Notes under the pieces: generated by a model
Databases searched by the model: none
Told to the model about the DNA's origin: nothing
The model's input: only the letters and a program-made list of their open reading frames with translations
Program-made: the position numbers and the translations under genes
Shown here: positions 1 through 8,983 of the stretch, one piece after another
Layout of the letters: every line of letters starts with the position of its first letter
How positions within the stretch are numbered: position 1 is the stretch's first letter
Source: CAWKGV01 sp963849305
GTDB taxonomy: Bacteria > Pseudomonadota > Alphaproteobacteria > Acetobacterales > Acetobacteraceae
Direction: 5' to 3'
DNA: 64,000 nucleotides
NCBI GenBank assembly: GCA_963849305.1
Contig: CAWKGV010000010.1
Span: 62,001-126,000 of the forward strand

Positions 1-308
1 GCAGTCCCGGCGGAACTCCGATACTGGATGGCTGATTCACGAGGCCGGAGGGGGTGGAGGGGTTCATGCTTCGCTCACCACGGGCTGAGATGTCTCAATA
101 GCTTTTTACCATTCCGGGAGATGAGATTTAATAATAATTAAGGATTAATTGTGGTATTCAGTAAAAAATGATAATATGCCATTCTTTGGTAGCGAACACG
201 CCTGCGTCTGCATGACTAGATGCCGCGGCCGTTCCCGGACTGAGGGAGACCCGGGTGAGCGGCGAAGGGGGCGGCACACATCGTCGGACACGGTGCGGTA
301 TCGGACGG
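1..308. other. Upstream region without a recognisable gene; AT-rich promoter-like stretch
   Basis: I see no gene I can name here. About 115-182 is strikingly AT-rich for this genome, with runs such as aataataattaagg, and is followed by GC-rich sequence leading into the glycosyltransferase. This base composition suits a promoter or regulatory region for the downstream polysaccharide gene, but I cannot point to a convincing -35/-10 pair. Short open frames on both strands look like by-products. Confidence 0.35.
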
Positions 309-1106
309 ATGGAAATGATGCCTGGTCTTCTCGAAGAGTTTCCGACCATCAGGCTGCTGGGCCTTGATCTCGTCGCGGCTGGGCTTCCAGCCGTGGCCGC
401 ATCGCTCGCCGCGCGTTCTAGCCGGGACCGCTTCAGCTATATCGTTACTCCCAACGCGGATCATTTCGTCCGGCTGCGAGCGGGCTCCGCCGCTCTGATG
501 GAACTCTATCGGTCGGCCGGATCGCTGCTCCTGGACAGTCGCGTGGTGCGTGGGATCGGCATGGCGCTGCAAGTGCCGGTCCCGCCGGTCGTGACCGGAA
601 GCGATCTGACGCTGGAATTGCTCGAACGCTGGATCGAGCCTGACGAGCCGGTCACGGTGGTGGGCACCACGGCGGCGGCGGTGGCGTGCCTGCGTGCGCG
701 CTATGGGCTGTCGAGCGTCGTCCACCATTGCCCGCCGTTTGGCTTCGAGAGTAGCCCCAATCTGGTCGAGCAGTGCGCGGGGTTCGTGGAGGCTCATCCA
801 TCCCGCTTCATATTCCTCGCTTGCGGAGCGCCGAGGCAGGAAATCCTCGCTCACCGGATCCTCCGACGAGGGCGGGCGACCGGGATCGGGCTCTGCATCG
901 GCGCCGCGATCGACCAGGTCGGCGGTCACGAGAACCGGGCGCCCGCCTGGGTCCGCCGCAATGGCCTGGAGTGGGGTTGGCGGCTGGTCCGGGAGCCACG
1001 CCGGATGGGCCGGCGCTACCTCGCCGACGCGAGGATCTTCATGCTGCTGGCCGCGGAGGCGCGTCGATCCCGTGCCGCTCTCACCCCGGCTTCATCCGCG
1101 CCATGA
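309..1106 (+). CDS. WecG/TagA/CpsF-family glycosyltransferase (GT26)
   Basis: This family transfers a sugar (e.g. N-acetylmannosamine or its uronic acid) from a UDP donor to a lipid-linked acceptor at the inner face of the membrane, during polysaccharide or exopolysaccharide assembly. About 265 aa. Family motifs are visible in order: TPNADHFVRL near the N-terminus (catalytic-site Asp region), GSDLTLELL, a glycine-rich core VVGTTAAAV, CGAPRQEILA, then GLCIGAAIDQVGGHENRAPAWVRR and the terminal WRLVREPRRMGRRY. The frame extends upstream to 255, but the extra 18 residues are Arg/Gly-rich and unlike the family. ATG at 309, 315 or 318 are all possible; no strong ribosome site separates them. It is followed by a methyltransferase on the same strand, consistent with the end of a polysaccharide cluster. 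The sugar specificity cannot be told. Confidence 0.85.
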   Translation: MEMMPGLLEEFPTIRLLGLDLVAAGLPAVAASLAARSSRDRFSYIVTPNADHFVRLRAGSAALMELYRSAGSLLLDSRVVRGIGMALQVPVPPVVTGSDLTLELLERWIEPDEPVTVVGTTAAAVACLRARYGLSSVVHHCPPFGFESSPNLVEQCAGFVEAHPSRFIFLACGAPRQEILAHRILRRGRATGIGLCIGAAIDQVGGHENRAPAWVRRNGLEWGWRLVREPRRMGRRYLADARIFMLLAAEARRSRAALTPASSAP

Positions 1107-1316
1107 AGCGATTGTCGCGCCCCCTCGGCAGCGGGCGCCCGAGAGCGGCTCAGCGGCGTGGGCCCGCCGCCAAACGGCGGTTCATGCACCGCGGCGGCAG
1201 TCATGCCACCCGGATCTGCAGAGACAACATTGAGGTGAGGCCTATCTTTTTTTAGTTGCGGAATCCAATTTTTATGATACGTTTAGAGGACGAGCGCAAG
1301 CTGCGACACGGAGGTC

Positions 1317-2243
1317 ATGGTGCTGAAATATTACCTTTGGGCCGCGGGAGAGAAGACGCTGTCCTACGTTCCATTCGGCTCTCAGCTTTATCACGGAGTA
1401 GGATATCTGACCACTCGTACGTCGAAGCGGCGCCTCAAGGGTTGCGCCAACTCGTATCGTCTTGCCCGGAAGGCCAAGGAACTCACGCCGCCGGGTGGAA
1501 CGATCATGGATTTCGGCACCGCCTGGCACCATCACGACGCGTTCCTGCTCTATCTTATGGGTGATTATAAAATCCATCTCTTCGATGTTCAGGACAAAGC
1601 GCGGTTCTGGTATATCAGGACTTACATAGAATACCTGTTGGAAAACCTGGAATCCGTATGTTCCGAACTCTCCGTAGATGAAGCTGTTGCGAAAGAGAAG
1701 CTGACCAAGCTACTTCCGCTGAAATCGCGTGAGGAGATATATAGGGCCTGTAATTTCGAACTTAAAATAACTCAGAATACCTCCGAGCTATTCTATCCGG
1801 AAGAAAGCATTGATTTCATCGTATCGAACTGTGTCCTGTCGCATATACCCCCGAACATACTTGAACCGGAACTGCAAGTGCTTCGAGCTATGCTCAAGAA
1901 AGACGGTTACATGTACATGATGATCGGTCATGACGATCATTGGGCTTTTCACGATCAATCGGTTAACCAGTTTAACTATTATAAGTACTCAGATAAATAT
2001 TACCAGACCCTATTCGATACCAAATTCGAATACCAGAACCGGTTGGCCAAACCGGAGTGGCTGCCGATCTTCGACCGCGCACGTTTGGAAATAGCGGACT
2101 ATTATGGTTACGTCACGGACGAGAGCCGGGCGAATATCCGCGCCCTGCCATATTTGGACGAGCGGTTCGCCAAGTACTCGCTCGATGATCTGGAGGTCGT
2201 GTACAGCTACTTTCTCCTGCGTCGGGCGGCCGACGCGCCATAG
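1317..2243 (+). CDS. SAM-dependent methyltransferase-like protein (308 aa)
   Basis: Probably a class I methyltransferase. IMDFGTAWHHHDAFLLYLMG resembles the glycine-rich SAM loop (motif I), FDVQD fits the acidic residue after strand 2, and SIDFIVSNCVLSHIPP followed by LRAMLKKDGYMYMMIGHDDH fits motifs IV-V of the fold. The C-terminal third (NQFNYYKYSDKYYQTLFDTK onward) is rich in Tyr, Phe and Asp, as in methyltransferases that act on polysaccharide or lipid-linked sugars. The codons are clearly more AT-rich than those of neighbouring genes, a common mark of laterally acquired surface-polysaccharide genes. No signal peptide or membrane segment is seen. The substrate is unknown; its position next to the WecG-type transferase suggests glycan modification. 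Confidence 0.7.
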   Translation: MVLKYYLWAAGEKTLSYVPFGSQLYHGVGYLTTRTSKRRLKGCANSYRLARKAKELTPPGGTIMDFGTAWHHHDAFLLYLMGDYKIHLFDVQDKARFWYIRTYIEYLLENLESVCSELSVDEAVAKEKLTKLLPLKSREEIYRACNFELKITQNTSELFYPEESIDFIVSNCVLSHIPPNILEPELQVLRAMLKKDGYMYMMIGHDDHWAFHDQSVNQFNYYKYSDKYYQTLFDTKFEYQNRLAKPEWLPIFDRARLEIADYYGYVTDESRANIRALPYLDERFAKYSLDDLEVVYSYFLLRRAADAP

Positions 2244-2904
2244 TCCGGCCGCCGGCGAGAATGGCTCCGAAGCTCTTCCACGACGCCTTGATCGCCCCGA
2301 TCGCCGCTGGCGCCGCGCCCCGGGCACAGCCTCCGGCGCGGCGTGGATGACCGAAAGCGAGCCAGAACCTGACCGAGCCCGCCGCGGATGGCGACACCAG
2401 GCAGATCCGCGCGCGGAAAGGAACCCCCTTCGGCAGCCAATATGGAATTGCTGACCGCTGAATGATCAATGCCGACGGGGAGGTCGTTTCCGACCTCACC
2501 CGCACCGTCCCGCGGACCAGTTAACGCTCCCGGGGCGTGACCTATGCGCCCGATATGTCGGACCCCCATGGATCGGGCGAGCGCGGCACCGACAAGAGGG
2601 CCGCCTTGCTCCGAGCTAATGTTTGGGCGAAACCCAGGGATCGCATTTTCGAGAGAAGGGCATCAAGCCGGGTGCACTTGCGTGGAAACTGCCCTGGCGG
2701 GCGGTGATCAGGCCACCAACGTTAACTGAGGAGCAGGCGAACCCTGATCGGGGCATCCACGCAGAGCGCGGCAGCCGCTTTTGCGACGACGGGTGCAGGT
2801 CCGCCCGCCGCAGGCTCCCCGTCGGCGACGATGCAGCCCCGACAGCAGGCGGCGAGCGTGGCAAAAGCGGTGGGCCAGCTTTTGGAGGCCGACGAGACTT
2901 TGCA
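2244..2904. other. Gap of about 660 bases without an intact gene
   Basis: No convincing intact gene. On the + strand a frame broken by stops reads roughly DTRQIRARKGTPFGSQYG, then MINADGEVVSDLTRTVP. This looks like decayed coding sequence that I cannot assign to a family. An open frame runs in from 2623 to the MATE gene, but its first 94 codons do not look like MATE sequence and are probably untranslated. Confidence 0.35.
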
Positions 2905-4401
2905 ATGAAGCCGCCGCCCGAGCTGCGGAGCCCAACGCACGAGACGCAACACGCCGCGACGGACGAGGAGGCGCGTTTCGTCCAAGGTTCGACCATGCGT
3001 CATGTCGTGGTGATGGCCGGCACCGGAGCCATTGGTCTCATCGCCGTCTTCGCGGTCGATCTGCTTAACTTGTTCTACATTTCGATGCTGGGCCAGCGGC
3101 AGATGGCTGCCGCGATCGGGTTCGCCGGCGGGGTCGGGTTCCTCCAGGTGTCGGTCGCGATCGGAATGACCATCGGCGTGGGCGCCGTCGTCTCGCGCGA
3201 GATCGGCGGCACGCGGCTCGATGACGCACGCCGGATCGCGGCGTCGAGCTTCGTCGGGATGACGCTGGTGACCGCGATCATCGGGCTCGGAACGGTGACG
3301 CTGCTCGGCCCGGTCCTCAACCTGCTGGGAGCAAAGGGCGAGACGCGGGACCTCGCGGCGAGCTTTCTCGTCATCTCCTCGCCCTCTCTACCGCTGCTAG
3401 CGATCGGCATGTGGGGCGCGTGCTTGCTGCGCTCGGTGGGCGATGCCCGGCACGCGATGAACGTGACCCTGTTCGCGGCGCTGGCGACCGCGATGCTGGA
3501 CCCGCTGCTGATCTTCGGCCTGCATCTCGGCTTGACCGGCGCCGCGATCAGTACCGTGCTCTCACGCGCCGTGCTCGCCTTCGTCGGATGGCAGGGCGCC
3601 GCGCGACGGCACGATCTGTTGGGCCGTGTCGTGCCTGGCGCGCTTCTGGGCGATATCCGGCTGGTCTCCTCGGTGGCCGCTCCCGCCATCCTCACCAATC
3701 TCGCGACCCCGTTAGCCGGCGTGTACGTCACCCGCAGCATGGCCCAGTTCGGCCCGGCGGCCGTCGCGGGACAGGCCACGGTCGATCGGATCACCCCGGT
3801 CGCGTTCGGCCTCGTCTATGCATTGTCGGGCGCGGTTGGCCCAATTCTCGCGCAGAATCTCGGCGCCGAGCGGTTCGACCGGATGCGCGAGACACTGCGT
3901 GACAGTCTGCTCTTCGTCATGGCCGCGGTCGCGGCGGCGTGGCTCGTGCTCGCGGCGACCCAGGGGCCGATCATCATGGCCTTTTCCGCCCACGGGGTGA
4001 CGGCGGAACTCGTGCGGCTGTTCTGCACTTGGCTCGCGGGAAGCTTCCTGTTCGTGGGCGCCCTATTCGTCGCCAATGCGGCTTTCAACAATCTCGGCCA
4101 CCCGTTGCTGTCCACGCTGTTCAACTGGGGCCGGGCGACGCTCGGCACGGTGCCGTTCGTCACCTTTGGCGCCCGGCACGGGCCGGTCGGCATCCTGGTC
4201 GGCCAGGCGGCTGGATCGGTGCTCTTCGGCGTCGCCGCAGTCGTTGTCGCGTTCCAGGTGGTCGGCCGCATGACGAGGCCGGGCGGGTATGTGCCCGGCA
4301 TGAGCGTGGCGATCCCGGGCAGTTCGGGCTTCGCGGCGCTGACCGCGATCATGGCTCGCGCCCACCACCGCAGGCGGCCGATCGGTAACCGCCATGGATA
4401 A
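2905..4401 (+). CDS. MATE-family multidrug/toxin efflux transporter
   Basis: A 12-helix inner-membrane antiporter of the MATE family, which exports cationic compounds using Na+ or H+ gradients. About 498 aa from ATG 2905, close to the family's usual length. Two homologous six-helix halves can be followed: the first begins LLNLFYISMLGQRQMAAAIGFAGGVGFL, with GVGAVVSREIGG at the inner loop, and the second has PLAGVYVTRSMAQFGPAAVAGQATVDRI and GAVGPILAQNLGAERFDRM. These loops are typical of MATE proteins. ATG 2905 gives a short hydrophilic N-terminus before the first helix; ATG 2995 is also possible. The open frame upstream to 2623 looks non-coding. Its position after polysaccharide genes could hint at a flippase-like role, but MATE is the clearer call. 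Confidence 0.85.
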   Translation: MKPPPELRSPTHETQHAATDEEARFVQGSTMRHVVVMAGTGAIGLIAVFAVDLLNLFYISMLGQRQMAAAIGFAGGVGFLQVSVAIGMTIGVGAVVSREIGGTRLDDARRIAASSFVGMTLVTAIIGLGTVTLLGPVLNLLGAKGETRDLAASFLVISSPSLPLLAIGMWGACLLRSVGDARHAMNVTLFAALATAMLDPLLIFGLHLGLTGAAISTVLSRAVLAFVGWQGAARRHDLLGRVVPGALLGDIRLVSSVAAPAILTNLATPLAGVYVTRSMAQFGPAAVAGQATVDRITPVAFGLVYALSGAVGPILAQNLGAERFDRMRETLRDSLLFVMAAVAAAWLVLAATQGPIIMAFSAHGVTAELVRLFCTWLAGSFLFVGALFVANAAFNNLGHPLLSTLFNWGRATLGTVPFVTFGARHGPVGILVGQAAGSVLFGVAAVVVAFQVVGRMTRPGGYVPGMSVAIPGSSGFAALTAIMARAHHRRRPIGNRHG

Positions 4402-4545
4402 ATTGCATGGTCCTAGTGATGCTCCGCGCTCAGGCCGGAATGCGCGATGAGGTCGGCCTCGAGCAAGCCGGGCGGCGGGTATTGCCAAGCCCAAGGCCGC
4501 CGATGCACTAACTAAATCCCGACCAAAAGCGCGCGAAGGACACAC

Positions 4546-4911
4546 ATGATGGCGAAATTCGATACGGACACGCTGCGCGAGCTGCGCGACCGCCAGGAAG
4601 TGGCAATTCGAACCGAGAAGCATCCGGAAAACGCGACCACCATCTGGGTCGTGGTGTCCGATACCGACGTGCTCGTGCGCTCGGTGCGCGGCGCCAAGGG
4701 GCGGTGGTACAAGGATTTGGCCGGCGGCGGACCAGCCGCGCTGGAGTTCAATGGTCGGCGGGTACCGGTGCAGGCCGTGCCGGCGGCCGACGCTGCTTCA
4801 ATCGAGCGCGCCAGCCGGGAATACCTCTCGAAATACAGCTCGAGCCCCTATGCGGAGCCCATGGTGCGCCCGGAGGTGCTGCCGACCACATTGCGACTGG
4901 AACCACGGTAG
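4546..4911 (+). CDS. DUF2255 family protein
   Basis: A small soluble protein of 121 aa. The pattern RELRDRQEVAIRTEKHP, TTIWVVVSDTDVLVRSVRGAKGRWYKDL and a later FNGRRVPVQAVPA matches the DUF2255 family of actinobacteria and proteobacteria, related in fold to F420/flavin-binding split barrels. No biochemical role is established. An aagga ribosome site lies just upstream of two adjacent ATGs (4546 and 4549). It stands alone and converges with the LarA-family gene. No signal peptide or membrane segment. Confidence 0.75.
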   Translation: MMAKFDTDTLRELRDRQEVAIRTEKHPENATTIWVVVSDTDVLVRSVRGAKGRWYKDLAGGGPAALEFNGRRVPVQAVPAADAASIERASREYLSKYSSSPYAEPMVRPEVLPTTLRLEPR

Positions 4912-5123
4912 GCCAGGCCGCGGGCCCGCATTAAGGAGCTCGACGGGATCGAGGCCGAGATACGCGGCGGGACGTTCTGCTCCGGTGGAACTCCGCCTTC
5001 TGGTCGTCGCGGAACATTGGAACCTGCCTGCCAAAGCCGACCGGTATCAGTGGTGATGATGGGTTTGCCCGGCCCGCCACGCCTGGACGGTGCCGGGACA
5101 CGGCCCTTCCTTTTATGCGGCCG

Positions 5124-6407
5124 TCATGCGCGATGGAACGGCACTACATACGGACCCTCTGGGATGACGGCCACCGCCCGGTCATCGCTCGCGGCGACGC
5201 TCGCAAGCACCGCCTGTGGAAGCGACCGGACCCGCTCCACCCCGGTCCAGGCATGGAATTCGTCGCCAAGCCCGTCGCTGTAAAGCTGGATCTGGCCTAC
5301 GGCCATCGGCCGAAGCTGCATCTGCGTCTGCCACTCGTCGACGGCGGCGTGCGCCTTCGGCATGATGCTTTGCAGGAAGCCGCGCGGGCCCAGCTCGATC
5401 AGCCGCTGCTGTGCCTCAATGAACTCGGCCGACCCCATTCCCTCCGAGCACTCAGAGGCGATGATCAGCCGTCCCCCGGGTGCGAGAATGTCGATCGGGC
5501 TCACCATGCCTTTCACCGTCTGGTAGTAGGTCTTGTCCAAGGGATACCCGGCGGCGCTGGTCAGCACGGTGTGAAACCGGCGCGGCACCGGGACCTCGGA
5601 GTAGCGGCGGACAAAATCGACCGCCGCGCGGTGGCTCCCGATGATTTCGCCGAAATTCACGAAGCAAAGCTGGCGTGCCTCGTCGATCACCGTGTTCAGC
5701 GCCAATGCCCCACCCAGCATGTCGACGATCTGTAACTGTTCTTCGTGCAGGGGATTGCCGGCGAAGTTGCAGTTGGCGGCATTCGGGTCGGCCATGAAGC
5801 GGGAGCTGTGGAAAGTCGTGATCGTCTCGGCATGAGCCAGACCGGGCGCGATCACCTTCCGCCCGCCCGAGTACCCGGCCATGAAATGCGGCTCAACTAG
5901 GCCGGTCGCGATCTTCAGATCGGCCTCGACAAATCGCCGATCGAGTCGCACCACGGTGCCGCGCGTGGCCGTGGTGCCCAGCATGACATGCTCGGCGTCA
6001 TTTCGCGCGTAATGGTTTTCCACCCGCACGGTGCGCAGCACCCAGGGGTCGCCGATCAGCTCCTCAAGTTCCGGACCGAGATTAGGCCGGTGCAGCCCGG
6101 TCGCCACTAGCACGACGATCTGCTCGGCCGCGATCCCGCCATTGATCAGGGTCTCGATCAGCGGGCGCAGGAACAGGTGGTTTGGCACCGGGCGGGTGAT
6201 GTCGCAGATCGCGATCGCAGCGCTCCTCCCGGCGCGCGCCAGTTCGGCGAGCGGCGGCACCCCGACCGGTCTGGCCAATGCCTGCCGCACCGCCGCCTTC
6301 TGGTCGGCGAGTTCCGGCAACGCCGGTTTGCGCACGACGGTGATCTCGAGGTCGTCCGGCAGCTCGACCGGCAGGCCAGAGCGACCGTAGTTCAGTTCGA
6401 TACGCAT
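5124..6407 (-). CDS. LarA-family nickel-pincer racemase/epimerase (DUF2088)
   Basis: LarA of Lactobacillus racemises lactate using a nickel-pincer nucleotide bound to a lysine; the wider family acts on various 2-hydroxy acids. At 427 aa it has the usual length. Key features are visible: CDITRPVPNHLFLRPL, LVATGLHRPN (first catalytic His), EPHFMAGYSGGRKVIAPG (second His and the cofactor-anchoring Lys), FHSSRF (cofactor His) and CNFAGNPLHEEQLQI. ATG 6407 is preceded by a GAGGGG ribosome site. None of the cofactor-making genes larB, larC or larE is in the window, so the cofactor would have to come from elsewhere in the genome. An Ldh2-type dehydrogenase and an FMN-dependent hydroxy-acid dehydrogenase occur later in the window, but not nearby. 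Substrate unknown. Confidence 0.85.
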   Translation of the reverse strand: MRIELNYGRSGLPVELPDDLEITVVRKPALPELADQKAAVRQALARPVGVPPLAELARAGRSAAIAICDITRPVPNHLFLRPLIETLINGGIAAEQIVVLVATGLHRPNLGPELEELIGDPWVLRTVRVENHYARNDAEHVMLGTTATRGTVVRLDRRFVEADLKIATGLVEPHFMAGYSGGRKVIAPGLAHAETITTFHSSRFMADPNAANCNFAGNPLHEEQLQIVDMLGGALALNTVIDEARQLCFVNFGEIIGSHRAAVDFVRRYSEVPVPRRFHTVLTSAAGYPLDKTYYQTVKGMVSPIDILAPGGRLIIASECSEGMGSAEFIEAQQRLIELGPRGFLQSIMPKAHAAVDEWQTQMQLRPMAVGQIQLYSDGLGDEFHAWTGVERVRSLPQAVLASVAASDDRAVAVIPEGPYVVPFHRA

Positions 6408-6743
6408 GACCCATACCCCTCAGCCCCGAGCGGCGCGATGGCAGCCCCTATATGGCCAACCGCCGCAGTATTGTCGCGATGATATACCCCGTGGCGCGTG
6501 AGGCCAGAAGGCTACCGTCTCGCCGCCACCTCGGCCGGCAGACCGATCCGGATTGCCAGTTGGCATGTCCAGGCATGGTGAGCGGGCAGCAATATCTCGA
6601 GTTATACAGTGCAGACGCTGGTTTTTTGTCGTGCTAATTTTAGCAACATACCACTTCGGAAAAGCGCGAATCCCCTTACCCGCTTACGTAGACTTCGCGT
6701 AGATTTCGCCGTGCGCACTAGCGCGAGCAATTGGAAAGCGTGA
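6408..6743. other. Intergenic region between divergent genes; probable promoters only
   Basis: This separates the minus-strand LarA-family gene from the plus-strand small zinc-ribbon gene, so it should hold promoters for both. Bases 6600-6720 are AT-richer than the surroundings, with short T and A runs. I see no conserved RNA structure or convincing gene. Confidence 0.35.
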
Positions 6744-6965
6744 ATGCCCGCCGCCACCCCGCGCACCACCCTTGCGGCCCACCTCCGGCTCGCGCTCAGA
6801 TGCGATGCCTGTCTGCACCAGGCGGAAGCCGACCTGGAGGAGCTGGTCCGCACGGGTCGGGGGGATACCCCGCTCCCGGCGCTGCGATTCCGCTGCGCGC
6901 GCTGCGGCAGTCGGCGGGTGTCCGCCACGGTCAGCGGCGAGCATCTCGGGCCAGCAGGCTCCTAG
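6744..6965 (+). CDS. Small zinc-ribbon protein (73 aa)
   Basis: A small soluble protein with two CxxC pairs, LRCDACLHQAEADL near residue 19 and FRCARCGSRRVSATV near residue 49, spaced as in a one-zinc ribbon. The stretch GRGDTPLPALRFRC between them is characteristic of a small conserved alphaproteobacterial protein of unknown function. ATG 6744 is preceded by ggaaag. It lies just upstream of the metal-handling operon, but nothing shows that it belongs to it. Other frames over this stretch are less plausible because they lack the Cys pairs. Confidence 0.65.
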   Translation: MPAATPRTTLAAHLRLALRCDACLHQAEADLEELVRTGRGDTPLPALRFRCARCGSRRVSATVSGEHLGPAGS

Positions 6966-7060
6966 GTTTCAGCGGCGGACTTTTGGTTGTAGTCGCCTTG
7001 GCATTTTCGTCACTCTCATGACCACTTGAATCGAGCGCGCGCTGGCAGTAGCTCTTCACC

Positions 7061-7411
7061 GTGTTCCGGCGGCTCATGCATTTGCTGATCGCCTTCTTCG
7101 TCGCCCTCGCGGCAACGATGCCAGCTGGTGCGCGCGCCATGTCGATGTCTGCCGACATGACCAGAGCGGGCATTCATCAGCCCTGCCAAAGCTGCCCGCG
7201 GCCGTGTCAGACCGGCAGCACGAACCCCGAAAAGATGCCAGCCTGCCAGGCGCTCACTTGTGCAAGCTCGGCTGCGGTGCTCCCAACCCCGGTGCTTGTG
7301 CCGGGGCGCGTTGTCCTGCGAATTGCATACCTGAAGGCGTCAAAGGCGCCCTGGGCCGAGGCCGCCCTCGCGCCCGATCCGTTCCCACCCCGACCCATCG
7401 TCCTCCTTTAG
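7061..7411 (+). CDS. Secreted Cys-rich small protein at the head of the metal operon
   Basis: Conserved hypothetical of 116 aa. The N-terminus FRRLMHLLIAFFVALAATMPAGARA is a classic Sec signal peptide. The mature part has Met residues (MSMSADM) and a cluster of six Cys in CQSCPRPCQTG and CQALTC, suggesting periplasmic metal binding or disulfides. The end is Pro-rich. It starts at GTG 7061, with ATG 7076 as alternative. Proteins of this shape are often found just upstream of copper-resistance multicopper oxidases, as here (124 bases to the oxidase). Role in metal sequestration is inference. Confidence 0.6.
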   Translation: MFRRLMHLLIAFFVALAATMPAGARAMSMSADMTRAGIHQPCQSCPRPCQTGSTNPEKMPACQALTCASSAAVLPTPVLVPGRVVLRIAYLKASKAPWAEAALAPDPFPPRPIVLL

Positions 7412-7534
7412 CCGCACGGGCGTAAGCCCGGCTGCGGCTCCGAGCACCATGAGCCGTGCGCCCGCCCCGGGCAGGCGTCCTGTCCGCCGTAATCCCGTGG
7501 ATATACCGGGCGGGCACTCTGAGGACGATCTTGC

Positions 7535-8983
7535 ATGCCATTCGTCTCCGCCCCGGCCGTGCGCCGACGGCACATTCTTCTGGCGGGAGCGGCCAGTGCT
7601 CTCACCGCCTTGTCCCGACCTGTCCTCGCGGTCGGGCGGCTGGTTGGAGCTGATGGCCCAACCAGGCTGCTGCGACCCGGCCCAGCGCGTGTCCGAATGG
7701 TCGGCGACGAATTCCCGGAAACCGAGGTCTGGACCTACAACGGGGTCGAGCCGGGGCCGGTGCTGCGGGTCCGCCAGGGCACGCCGTTTCGAGCAACGGT
7801 CGAGAACCGGCTGGCCGAGGCGACCACGGTGCACTGGCACGGCATCCGCCTGCCGAACGCCATGGACGGCGTGCCAAGCCTGACCCAGACGCCGATCGCC
7901 CCGGGTGGACGTTTCGACTATGCATTCACCCCGCCCGACGCGGGGACATTCTGGTACCACTCGCACGACGACAGCCTGGTGCAGATGGGCCGGGGCCTGG
8001 CCGGCGCGCTGATCGTCGAGGAGCCAAATCCGCCCGCCGTGGATCGCGAAGTGCTTTGGACCATCCAGGACTGGCGGCTGACGAGCGACGCCCAGATCGC
8101 GCCCGGCTTCAGCAACCGGATGGAAGCGGCAATGGACGGCCGGGTCGGCAACACCGTCACCATCAACGGCCGCGTGCCGGACAGGTTGCGCGTGCGAGCC
8201 GGGGAGCGGGTCCGGCTGCGGCTGATTAACGCGGCGATCGCGCGCATCATGGCGCTGCGCTTCGAGGGGCACCGGCCGGTGATCGTGGCGCTCGACGGCC
8301 AGCCCTGCGATCCGCATGAACCAGCGGACGGGCGCATCTTGCTCGGTCCCGCCATGCGGGCCGACTTGATGCTCGACATGCAGGGCGAGCCGGGCCGGGC
8401 CTACCGGGTCACGGACGATTTCTACGGCCGGCTCGCGTACACGCTGGTCCGCCTGGCCTACGATAACTCCCCGCCGCTCCGCCCGAATCCCTTGGATGCG
8501 CCGCGGCGCCTGCCGGCCAATCCCGTGCCGCGCCCCGACCTGACGAACGCCCTGGTGCAGGAAGTCCGTATGCAGGGCGGAATGATGGGGGGCATGGGGA
8601 GAGCGGGGATGATGGGCAGCGGCATGATGGGCATGGACGGCCGTGCCGCCTGGGCCATCAACGGCCGGTCGATGACGGGCGACGGTAGCGCGGCCATGCC
8701 GCCGCTGTTTCGGATCGCACGCGGGCGGAGCTGCATCCTCGGTTTCCGCAACGAGACCGCCTGGTGGCACCCGATGCACCTGCACGGTCACAGCTTCAAT
8801 GTGCTCAGCCGCAACGGCGAATCCGTCCCGCATGACATATGGGGCGACACCGTCCTGGTCCGCCCGCGCGAGTGGGTGCGGGTCGCCTTCGTCGCTGATA
8901 ACCCTGGCGACTGGATGCTGCATTGTCACGTGATGGAACATCAGGTCGGCGGCCTGATGACCACGATCCGGGTGGCGCCATGA
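7535..8983 (+). CDS. Multicopper oxidase (CopA/CueO-like), Tat-exported
   Basis: A periplasmic multicopper oxidase of 482 aa, likely oxidising Cu(I) or other reduced metals with O2. The N-terminus VRRRHILLAGAASALTAL has a twin-arginine-like motif. All four copper-ligand motifs are present: VHWHGIRLPNAMDGVP, FWYHSHDD, WWHPMHLHGHSF near the C-terminus, and MLHCHVMEHQVGGLM with the type-1 Cys. A Met/Gly-rich insert at about residues 345-370 (MQGGMMGGMGRAGMMGSG) resembles the methionine-rich segments that bind Cu(I) in CueO/CopA. The stop overlaps the next ATG (ATGA), so it is translationally coupled to the cytochrome gene. Copper is the likeliest metal, though manganese oxidase relatives exist. 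Confidence 0.9.
   Translation: MPFVSAPAVRRRHILLAGAASALTALSRPVLAVGRLVGADGPTRLLRPGPARVRMVGDEFPETEVWTYNGVEPGPVLRVRQGTPFRATVENRLAEATTVHWHGIRLPNAMDGVPSLTQTPIAPGGRFDYAFTPPDAGTFWYHSHDDSLVQMGRGLAGALIVEEPNPPAVDREVLWTIQDWRLTSDAQIAPGFSNRMEAAMDGRVGNTVTINGRVPDRLRVRAGERVRLRLINAAIARIMALRFEGHRPVIVALDGQPCDPHEPADGRILLGPAMRADLMLDMQGEPGRAYRVTDDFYGRLAYTLVRLAYDNSPPLRPNPLDAPRRLPANPVPRPDLTNALVQEVRMQGGMMGGMGRAGMMGSGMMGMDGRAAWAINGRSMTGDGSAAMPPLFRIARGRSCILGFRNETAWWHPMHLHGHSFNVLSRNGESVPHDIWGDTVLVRPREWVRVAFVADNPGDWMLHCHVMEHQVGGLMTTIRVAP

Noticed and set aside
8574..8640. Met/Gly repeats in the multicopper oxidase and at 10640-10760, considered as CRISPR or tandem repeats
   Set aside because: They are coding repeats with irregular units and no spacers; no CRISPR array or cas gene was seen anywhere in the window.
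7340..8941. 533-codon minus-strand frame opposite the multicopper oxidase
   Set aside because: Antisense shadow; the oxidase on the other strand has all copper motifs.
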